64,000 nt of DNA from Batkoa obscura. Its lineage: Eukaryota > Entomophthoromycota > Entomophthoromycetes > Entomophthorales > Batkoaceae. The DNA lies in assembly GCA_030770535.1 (NCBI GenBank), contig JASVEC010000024.1, forward strand, positions 372,001-436,000. Direction: 5' to 3'. Positions within the stretch are counted from its first letter, which is position 1, and the number at the start of each line of letters is the position of its first letter. The position numbers and the translations under genes are program-made. A model generated the notes under the pieces. It was not told where the DNA came from. It saw only the letters and a program-made list of their open reading frames with translations, and did no database searches. Of this stretch, positions 57,268 through 64,000 are shown one piece after another.

Positions 57268-57364
57268 GGGGATGTATTTTTTTGTTTAAGAATTTTACTA
57301 ATAATTCTTCTACTCAAATAGCGCTTAAAAATAGAAAAAGTGATGAAGCCAAAAAAACATCCCC
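57268..57364 (-). mobile_element. MITE copy N, second of the trio
   Basis: 97 bp from GGGGATGTATTTTTTTG to AACATCCCC. It shares ATAT 57264-57267 with copy M and ATAT 57365-57368 with the large transposon. Confidence 0.93.
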
Positions 57365-57368
57365 ATAT

Positions 57369-59832
57369 GGGGTTGTCTGAATTAGTTTCATTATTTTATC
57401 CAATTTTAAAAAAATTTGTATTTTAAAAACTTCGCTTAAAATTCTATAAAATCACATCTTTTATTAAAACAAAAGTACCCAAACACAGTTCTAAATCATT
57501 CTATTATAGCTCATACTGTAAGTTAGTTGAATTTCTACTAGATCTTAAATACATGTTCTTATAAAGCTTAATTGAGAAATATTTATTATCAACTGCTTTA
57601 TAACCAACATCGTAGATTTATTATCAAATAAATAAACTACTTTAATGTTATAATTACATTATTAATATGTTGCCAAGTTAATAAATAGCTGCATGGGAGG
57701 GAGTGGTCAGCCCCAAAACTATAATTGACCATCCCTATATAGTACAAGTAATAATAGTTTTTACATATTATTACAGTTACTTGTTCTTTGACTATTTATT
57801 AACTTAGCTATTAATAACTTAAGTAATCCTAACATTTAACAATCTATTTCTATCATTCAACAAACTACTTACTTGCTTAGTAAATATCGAAATTTTTAAA
57901 TTCTCTGTTATCTTCGTAAGGTAAGCTGGGATCGATCTTTTAATTTTTCTGTTTTCTATAGACTCTATAACTTTAATTGGGACTATATCGCTTTTTTTTG
58001 ATGTATCAGATACTGGATAACAATGTAGTTTATTGTTATGTTTAATAAAATGTAAATACTTCTTAATGCCCTGCATCTCTATTATTCTTTTTGTATTTTT
58101 GTTTCTTTTATACTTTTTAAAAATTATATCTGTTTTCCCATTATTAACAGTTGAGTTATTAATTTTATTATGCTCACAAATAAAAGCCTCAAATCTTGAA
58201 ATTAATTGATCGATATCTTCTATTTTACCTAACGCTTCAAAACTACTTTTCCATTTTGAAAGGTTTCCAAAATGCCCATCAACTATACTTTTTCCATGAT
58301 GCTCAGCAAAAAAATTAAGATTAACATTCAAACTACTATTTATTTTATGAATTTCTTCAAACATATAGTGTAGAAACTCTTGGGATCTAAAATGATTTCC
58401 TGTATCTGCCCATATATTAATTTTTGTAAACTTTTTAAATAGAAGCTCTGTAGAGATTAAATCGATTAAACAATCTCCTGCATATGCTGAATCATGATTC
58501 AATATTTCAGATAAATAATCAAAGTAAACTTTGCCTATTGTTTTATCATCTTTTAAATATAATACACCAAAGCCTAATACTGATATAGCTTGTTTATTAT
58601 AATGATCTAGATTTATTGAATCTGGTCTTGTCCCTATTTCCATATTTTGTTTAAAATCTAAAACTATTATACAACTTTTGTTATTTAATTTTTTGATAGT
58701 TTCATTAAATGTGTTTTTTTGAGTATCAACACAGAATTTATGTAATTTGTATAATTTTTCTTCTTCGTTGAAAATTTCTTCTATCTCTGCTTTGTTTTTT
58801 GCTGTATTTATTTTATTTTCAAATAACTTTTTTCTAACTGTATACTGGGTACATATATTACATAGATCCGTTTTTCTTGCTGGATTTTTGAAATTACTTG
58901 GTATATATTTAAAGAACGTTGACCTGGCTACTGCTTTATCTCTTAGATCATTCAAATATTTACTATATATCATTCTTCTACTTTTATTTAATATATATAT
59001 ATTATCTGATGAATATTTACTATCGTTATTTTTTTTATTAAATCTTGATGAAATAGTTGAATCATTTAGTAAATATTGTATGATAGTTTCAATTTGGTCA
59101 TCTTTAATTTTTTTTGTATTTTTAATAATAGGTTTTAATGTTGATATTTTATTATTATTACTTGTTTTTGAATAATCATATTGATTTCTATTTATATTAA
59201 ACCCAAAACTCTTACATTCATCAAAAGAATATACTGAAGCTATAGTTGATAATAACGCTACTTGCTGATTTTTGTTTCCTGTTTCTCTTAAAGCACTAAT
59301 TTTATACATTACTTGATTAAGTTTATTATTATCGATAGTAAACTTTGATAATATATCTTTTCTTTGTTTTGTTTTATTATAAAATTCCATAAACCTTGGG
59401 TTGTTGTAAGTAGCTCTTAAGATTGATGTAAATGAATTACAATGTTTATATTGTGTACTCCTCCCTATTGTATTGAAGTTTTCAAAAATTCCATTTCGAA
59501 GTTTAGTTATGAAAGTTTGCATTTTATTTTTATTTCAACAAAAAATAAAGTCAAATAAAGTCAAATAACTGTGTTTATATAATTATGTATTTATATAATT
59601 ATATAATCATATAGTTATATATTATATATCTGTTAAATATCTAACAGAACTAACATAAAATATATAGTTAGGAAAATTAGCTATTTAAGAAAAGGAAACA
59701 ATTAAAATAAGTTTTAAATAGAGACATTTAATTTTAGGCTTTTTAGATTTAACCGTTATATTGAACACAAACTTGGAATTTTAAATTTGGATTAATTTCT
59801 AAGTAGATTCTGAAACCAATTAGGACAGCCCC
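57369..59832 (-). mobile_element. Apparently whole 2.46-kb TIR DNA transposon
   Basis: The left end reads GGGGTTGTCTGAATTAGTTT (then CA) and the reverse complement of the right end GGGGCTGTCCTAATTGGTTT (then CA): 18 of 22 positions agree. ATAT flanks both sides (57365-57368 and 59833-59836), a 4-bp target-site duplication. The only long ORF is the transposase at 57819-59522. About 450 bp of noncoding sequence lies left of the ORF and 310 bp right of it. The left end matches the TTTCATTA end of the MITEs over about 30 bp. A 4-bp target duplication is a known property of the Sola superfamily among others, so a Sola-like element is possible; that is inference. It looks whole and potentially recent, since the ORF is unbroken. 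Confidence 0.85.
57819..59522 (-). CDS. DDE-like transposase of the 2.46-kb transposon
   Basis: A 567-residue open frame without introns, spanning most of the element. Visible features: a possible zinc site CNICTQY (residues 221-224) with LHKFCVDTQKN (His261, Cys264); an RNase-H-like run CIIVLDFKQNMEIGTRPDSI (candidate first Asp at 289); a second acidic residue in INIWADTGNHFRSQEFLHYM (Asp373); then FFAEHHGKSIVDGHFGNLSK with candidates Glu407 and Asp415. This D...D...E spacing (about 84 and 34 residues) suits a DDE/D transposase. The HGKSxxDGHFG motif is distinctive, but I cannot name the superfamily with certainty; Sola-like is a hypothesis. A host-gene origin is unlikely given the flanking inverted repeats. 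Confidence 0.85.
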   Translation of the reverse strand: MQTFITKLRNGIFENFNTIGRSTQYKHCNSFTSILRATYNNPRFMEFYNKTKQRKDILSKFTIDNNKLNQVMYKISALRETGNKNQQVALLSTIASVYSFDECKSFGFNINRNQYDYSKTSNNNKISTLKPIIKNTKKIKDDQIETIIQYLLNDSTISSRFNKKNNDSKYSSDNIYILNKSRRMIYSKYLNDLRDKAVARSTFFKYIPSNFKNPARKTDLCNICTQYTVRKKLFENKINTAKNKAEIEEIFNEEEKLYKLHKFCVDTQKNTFNETIKKLNNKSCIIVLDFKQNMEIGTRPDSINLDHYNKQAISVLGFGVLYLKDDKTIGKVYFDYLSEILNHDSAYAGDCLIDLISTELLFKKFTKINIWADTGNHFRSQEFLHYMFEEIHKINSSLNVNLNFFAEHHGKSIVDGHFGNLSKWKSSFEALGKIEDIDQLISRFEAFICEHNKINNSTVNNGKTDIIFKKYKRNKNTKRIIEMQGIKKYLHFIKHNNKLHCYPVSDTSKKSDIVPIKVIESIENRKIKRSIPAYLTKITENLKISIFTKQVSSLLNDRNRLLNVRIT

Positions 59833-59836
59833 ATAT

Positions 59837-60269
59837 ATTAAACTATTTTTTAATATTTTTTAATATTTTTTAGCAATTTCAATACTAATTATAATAGCTA
59901 ATTCAAAGCCCAATATTTAAAATAAAATAAATTAAAACTTAATGAAAACAGTTAAATTATCTTTTATTCATAAAAGTATAAGTGTTAAATTGTTTTTATT
60001 TTATAATAAATTAAAACATTGATTTTTACAAATTTTATCATTGACGCTACCCTCTATTATTAATAATTATAAAATATCAATGACTTTGGAACAAAAAACA
60101 TAAACTACATTAACGTCATAAACTATAGTCTACAAATTATGAAAATTAGTTAGATCTTGTCTATATAATAGCTATAAAATTATTGAACTTTATTGATATA
60201 AAACCATTTCTTGCATCAATCAATTTGCTAGTAATTTTATATATTTTTTATGTTATTTATTCATAGTAG
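59837..60269. other. Spacer between transposon and tRNA
   Basis: AT-rich, no gene or element recognised. Confidence 0.45.
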
Positions 60270-60351
60270 GACACTTTGGCCGAGCGGTTAAGGCGTGAGC
60301 CTAGAAAGCTCATGGGGTTTCCCCGCGCAGGTTCAAATCCTGCAGGTGTCG
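60270..60351 (+). tRNA. tRNA-Ser (anticodon AGA)
   Basis: 82-nt class II tRNA. The acceptor GACACTT pairs with AGGTGTC, leaving discriminator G. The D arm contains TGGCCGAGCGG (box A). The anticodon stem TGAGC/GCTCA holds loop CTAGAAA, so the anticodon is AGA (Ser, UCU/UCC). The long variable arm GGGGTTTCCCC is diagnostic of tRNA-Ser/Leu. The T arm is GCAGG-TTCAAAT-CCTGC (box B GGTTCAAATCC). No intron. It is far more GC-rich than its surroundings. Confidence 0.96.
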
Positions 60352-60355
60352 TCCC

Positions 60356-60361
60356 TTTTTT
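60356..60361 (+). terminator. Pol III T-run terminator
   Basis: TTTTTT four bases after the tRNA-Ser 3' end, the standard RNA polymerase III stop. Confidence 0.85.
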
Positions 60362-60624
60362 AACCTAAGGGGGGATATAGGTCAGTTACCAATTATTCTT
60401 TTTTGGGATTTTTAAAAGAGTTTAAATTTACAGCTAAACCCTGATATATTTTTTAAATCTAAGTTTAAATTATTATAATTTTTTGTTTTTAAAACTCCTG
60501 ATTTGGCTATTAAATATAATTTTGTTTTTTTATCATTTTATTTTGTTTCTTATTAACAAAGTTTTTTAATACATTAATTTAATAATTATATTATAAAATT
60601 ATAGCTGTTGTATTTTTTGTATAT

Positions 60625-60724
60625 GAGAGTGTTTTTTTTTTACTTCATTATTTCTTCCATTTTTTAAGCGCTATTTAAGCGGAAAATTTATTAGTAAAAT
60701 TCTTAAACACAAAAATACATCCCC
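60625..60724 (+). mobile_element. MITE copy O (ATAT-flanked)
   Basis: 100 bp from GAGAGTGTTTTTTTTTTAC to AATACATCCCC, ATAT at 60621-60624 and 60725-60728; 264 bp after the tRNA's T-run. Confidence 0.92.
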
Positions 60725-61006
60725 ATATAATACTTTAGTTTAAAAAAACTTTAATATAATAGCTTTTTTTGAAACTTTATTAAACTTAATTTAACAAGCT
60801 TGTTTTGTTTTTTAACTATATTTATTATTATTAATAAAACAAATTATTCTTCCATTTATTTCATATAATCTTTTTGATTACTCTATATTATTTTATTTAT
60901 TTCTAAGCTTGTTTTAATTTTTAAACTAAGATTTTATGATTTATTGTAAACAGTTAATTAAAAACAGTATAAGTCATCAATTATAAAAATAACTATTAAT
61001 TAATAT

Positions 61007-61102
61007 AAAAGTATTTTTTTAGCTTTATCACTTTTTCTATCTTTTAAACATTATTAAGCAGAAAAATTATTAATAAAATTTTAAATAAAGGAATACATCT
61101 CT
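61007..61102 (+). mobile_element. MITE copy P, degenerate
   Basis: 96 bp with eroded ends (AAAAGTATTTTTTTAGC ... ATACATCTCT), ATAT at 61003-61006 and 61103-61106. Core TTTCTATCTTTTAAACATTA. Confidence 0.75.
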
Positions 61103-61127
61103 ATATATTAGAAAGTATATTTAATAT

Positions 61128-61220
61128 GAAAATGTATTTTTTTAAAGAATTTCACTAACACTCTTTCTGTTGAAATAGGGCTTAAAAAATGGAAAAAGTG
61201 ATAAAATTAAAAAAACATTC
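61128..61220 (-). mobile_element. MITE copy Q, degenerate
   Basis: 93 bp from GAAAATGTATTTTTTTAAAG to AAACATTC, ATAT at 61124-61127 and 61221-61224. Confidence 0.75.
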
Positions 61221-61298
61221 ATATATATTATTTGCTTTAAATAATATGGTTTTTTTAATGCCAGATTTTAAAAAAGTGAGTAATATTAATCTACATAA

Positions 61299-61398
61299 GG
61301 GGGGTGTATTTTTGTATTTAAGGATTTTGCTAAAAATCTTTCGGCTCAAATAGCGCTTAAAAGATAGAGAAAGTAATGAAACCAAAAAAAACATCCCC
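61299..61398 (-). mobile_element. MITE copy R with ATAA target duplication
   Basis: 100 bp from GGGGGGTGTATTTTTGTA to AACATCCCC, with ATAA at 61295-61298 and 61399-61402. Confidence 0.93.
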
Positions 61399-61606
61399 AT
61401 AACCTATTGCAAAATAACTATAAAGGAACAAGGAATTGGTGAAAGAAAATAGCAAGCTTACCCTCAAGCAATGATGAATTTTATTTATTTAATAAAGTTG
61501 ATTAATAAAGTTTGAGCTTAACTTTTTATTTTTTTTTATTTTTTCAATTAAACGAGTACAAATACAACTTTTTTGAGTAAATACCAAACAAGTTATTTCA
61601 TGATAT

Positions 61607-61701
61607 AGGGATGTTTTTTTAACTTCATCACTTTTTCCTTTCAAGCGCTATTTGAGTGGAAAAACTGTTAGTAAAATTCTTAAACACAAAAAAACATCCT
61701 C
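61607..61701 (+). mobile_element. MITE copy S, flanks not matching
   Basis: 95 bp from AGGGATGTTTTTTTAAC to AAACATCCTC. Left flank ATAT, right flank ATTG, so its duplication has drifted or the ends are shifted. Confidence 0.8.
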
Positions 61702-62013
61702 ATTGATACTATTTGTTTAAATTTTGTTAATTCTCATATTAACTTCTGGATTTCAGACTTGAGTTTGCAAAATTGGATTTTTGCTAAACTTAGTAAAAAT
61801 AGTATAGAGTATAGATACTAGATAGATTAAATAATACTTTCTATAATTTTGAATATTACTAGTTCTAATCTTAACCTTAAAAATTTAATGCTTACTCTAA
61901 ACCTCCTCTACCTTAACCAAACTTTTATTCAAAATCTAAATTTTCGGATGTTTTTTTCAAATTAATTTTAGACCTTAAAGATTCAAAATCTAATTTGGTT
62001 TGTTAAAATTGAA
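61702..62013. other. 5' flank of the reductase gene
   Basis: About 310 bp of AT-rich sequence between MITE copy S and the start codon; no element or RNA gene recognised. Confidence 0.4.
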
Positions 62014-63039
62014 TTGTTAAAATTTATCAATTTATTATTTTCTAATACTCACTTTCACCAGCCAATGTTTAAATTGTACCAATCCTTCCAATTACCTTTA
62101 AAGGGCATAAAAAGGAGTTATTCCACCTCCCCAACAACTAAAAGCAGAAGTTTTTATTATGGATTAGGCTTAAGCGCTAGTGCCTTGCTTTATGGTCTTT
62201 ATCACTTGGTCAAATCGGATGATAATATTAATGAAATTGATTTTGTTCCATTCACTTTAACTTCTAAAACAAAATTAAACCACAACACTTCCCTATTTCA
62301 TTTACAGGGTACCTCTCCCATCAATTTTCCATTATTAAGTCATATTCAAGTGAAACATCATTTAATGCAAATCATGCGACCATATACTGTACTTCCATTG
62401 GAGTTTCAGAAAACTAAAGACGGATTTTTACAGAAAGATATAGTATTGATGATTAAAGAATACAATGATGGTCCAATGAGTCAATTTTTGTTTCGCAAAA
62501 AAGTAGGAGATAAAGTAGAAGTAAGGGGACCTTATTATACAATTCGAGAAGAGCTTAAAAAAGAAGGTAAATTAATCATGTTGGCAGCAGGTACTGGTAT
62601 TGCTCCATTTTATCAAATATTAAAAGTGGTTTTGAATGGAGAAACAAAACAGAAATTCGAATTGTTTTATTTTAATAGGAATAAAGAAGATATCTTATTA
62701 AAAAAAGAGTTGGATGAAATGAAATTGAAATTTAAAGATCAAGTAAAAGTTTATTATTATTGTGAGGATAATAAAGGGGATGATGAGATAGCTAATGGTA
62801 TTGTTAATTTTGAGTTAATAAATAATTATTTGAAAAAGAATCCATTATCAAGTAACGATAAAATATTGATTTGTGGACCTGAAGGGTAATTTAATATTTA
62901 ATATTTAATATTATAATTAATTGTTTTAAGGTTTTTAAGAGCGATAAGTGGAGCTAAATTAAATGATTATGAAGATGGAGAAGTAGCCGGAATATTAGGA
63001 AAATTAAATATTACTAAAGAACAGGTTTATAAATTATAG
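62014..63039 (+). CDS. Cytochrome-b5-reductase-like flavoprotein (CYC2/AIM33-like)
   Basis: An FAD/NAD(P)H oxidoreductase of the ferredoxin-reductase fold. The N-terminus (MLKFINLLFSNTHFHQPMFK ... IKRSYSTSPTTKS) looks like a mitochondrial presequence, and SRSFYYGLGLSASALLYGLY a single membrane anchor. The FAD motif is MRPYTVLP (RxYT), the pyridine-nucleotide motif LIMLAAGTGIAPFYQI, and a CGPEG motif ends exon 1. A 45-nt intron after CGPE(G) leads to FLRAISGAKLNDYEDGEVAG and ILGKLNITKEQVYKL. CGPEGF rather than CGPPxM, plus the membrane anchor, points to the Cyc2/AIM33 group rather than classical Cbr1. Length about 325 residues. Inner-membrane location is inferred. Confidence 0.82.
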
Positions 63040-63112
63040 ATAAATAAATATTAAATATTAAATATTAAAGATTAAAAATTAAACCTATTTCTGTTTCTAT
63101 TTTTATCTTATT

Positions 63113-64000
63113 TTAATAACGACAATGGTTGATATATCTAGGATAAGGAGAAGTATCTCTAATATGTTCTTGCCCTGTAATAAATTGTAAGAATCTTTCA
63201 ATACCTAAACCAAAGCCACCATGGGGTACAGAGCCATATCTCCTTAAATCTAAATACCATTGATACTCATTTAACATAGTTGAGTTCATGTTATTTTCTA
63301 ATATATTAATATCGTCTTCACGTAATGAACCTCCAATTAATTCTCCAATACCTGGTATTAATAAATCAAAACAAGCAACAGTACTGTTATCTTGATTCAA
63401 TTTCATATAAAAAGGTTTAATTTGTTTTGGATAATTAGTTATAAAAACTGGAGATTGATAGTAATTTGCTAAATATTTTTCATGCTCTGATTGTAAAGAT
63501 TTACCAACAATAGGCTGAAATTCAAATTTTTGTTTACTATTTTCTAATTCTTTGATTGCTTGTTGATAACTTAATCTATAAAATGGTTGGTTAATTACCA
63601 TATTTAATTTATTTAACAATTGCCCTTTTTCTGTTCCATATTTATCAAAAAATTCTAATTCTTCTTTGCCAACTTGTACTAAATATTTCAAACAATCTTT
63701 GATAACTACTTCAGCTAAATCCATCAATTGGTTTAAATCTTTAAGGAAAGCAAGTTCTAATTCAAACATCCAAAATTCAGCTAAATGTCGTGATGTCATT
63801 GAACCTTCCGCTCTGAATGTGGGACCAATTGTATAAACTCTAGATAAACTATTGGCTAACATTTCCAAATGTAATTGAGCTGAAACAGTTAAATAAGCTG
63901 GATTCCCAAAGAATTCTTCATTATTGCTTTTGATTTTGAATACTTCTCCTCCTCCTTCACAATCATGGGAGGTTATTATAGGAGTATGTACTTGAATAAA
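63113..64000 (-). CDS. SLM5: Asparaginyl-tRNA synthetase, mitochondrial type (partial)
   Basis: A class II synthetase charging tRNA-Asn. Motif 2 reads IGPTFRAEGSMTSRHLAEFW and motif 3 GGFGLGIERFLQFITGQEHI, with RDTSPYPR at the end as in AsnRS. Upstream, IQVHTPIITSHDCEGGGEVF (motif 1 flank) runs open to the window edge; the N-terminus and tRNA-binding OB domain lie outside. FRAExSxTSRHLAEFWMFE and SPYPRY are typical of bacterial AsnRS, so the product is probably mitochondrial; classification over AspRS rests on these motifs. It ends HCRY then TAA at 63113-63115, converging on the reductase gene with 73 bp between stops. No introns in the visible part. Confidence 0.92.
   Translation of the reverse strand, partial: FIQVHTPIITSHDCEGGGEVFKIKSNNEEFFGNPAYLTVSAQLHLEMLANSLSRVYTIGPTFRAEGSMTSRHLAEFWMFELELAFLKDLNQLMDLAEVVIKDCLKYLVQVGKEELEFFDKYGTEKGQLLNKLNMVINQPFYRLSYQQAIKELENSKQKFEFQPIVGKSLQSEHEKYLANYYQSPVFITNYPKQIKPFYMKLNQDNSTVACFDLLIPGIGELIGGSLREDDINILENNMNSTMLNEYQWYLDLRRYGSVPHGGFGLGIERFLQFITGQEHIRDTSPYPRYINHCRY

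Noticed and set aside
57369-57372. ATAT as part of the terminal inverted repeat
   Set aside because: Copies flanked by ATAA or ATCT on both sides show the 4-mer is a target duplication lying outside the element.
58747-59175. + strand 142-aa ORF within the transposon
   Set aside because: Antisense to the transposase frame; rich in Leu/Ser/Phe as expected from Lys/Asn codons read backwards.
56306-61701. CRISPR-like or satellite array from the recurring ~100-bp units
   Set aside because: Copies lie in both orientations with unequal spacing and target duplications, which fits MITEs, not an array.

Overview
The window looks like AT-rich nuclear DNA of an early-diverging fungus. Protein genes carry many short introns (mostly about 45-70 nt, GTAAGT-like donors, TTTAG/ATAG acceptors) and Asn-rich coding expansions. 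The gene content is eukaryotic and fungal-looking: an IQGAP with a CH domain, yeast-type GNA1, a 14-TM drug antiporter, Stt4-type PI4-kinase, Kes1-type OSBP, a CYC2/AIM33-like reductase and linker histone H1. SCAI and WDR89 make a hemiascomycete yeast unlikely. An Entomophthoromycotina (Conidiobolus-like) source is my best guess but is inference; a dictyostelid is a less likely alternative.

Layout. 0-4 kb: an unrecognised helical-repeat-like gene (-, runs off the left edge) divergent from VPS60/CHMP5 (+). 4-7.3 kb: a pseudogene island (F-box/LRR-like remnant, a fossil copy of a GPI-type protein, one MITE). 7.3-14.1 kb: a complete PI4-kinase III alpha (STT4) gene. 14.1-19.4 kb: a second island with two more F-box/LRR-like remnants and three MITEs. 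19.4-29.8 kb: a dense housekeeping block (GNA1, SCAI, OSBP, JmjC protein, WDR89, U1-C, GFA-domain protein, GPI-type protein). 30.6-43.6 kb: a multi-pass membrane protein, IQGAP, histone H1 and a DHA2 transporter. 44-48.6 kb: a pair of decayed eEF1B-gamma/GST-like pseudogenes among MITEs. 49.3-54.9 kb: three Asn/His-rich hydrophilic stress-protein-like genes, two of them a tandem duplicate whose promoters share TGACATCA elements and TATA boxes. 55-62 kb: a MITE-dense zone with an apparently whole 2.46-kb DNA transposon and a tRNA-Ser(AGA). 62-64 kb: a CYC2/AIM33-like flavoprotein converging on a bacterial/mitochondrial-type AsnRS that runs off the right edge.

The most interesting system is the transposon family. 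A 2,464-bp element (57369-59832) with terminal inverted repeats and a single 567-aa DDE-like transposase ORF is accompanied by at least 18 clear MITEs of about 95-100 bp plus two degraded ones. The MITEs match the big element's terminal ~30 bp at one end and more weakly at the other, so they look like its internally deleted dependants. Copies flanked by ATAA or ATCT on both sides show that the flanking 4-mer is a 4-bp target-site duplication, not part of the terminal repeat. Two MITEs and the transposon sit end to end, each junction sharing one ATAT.
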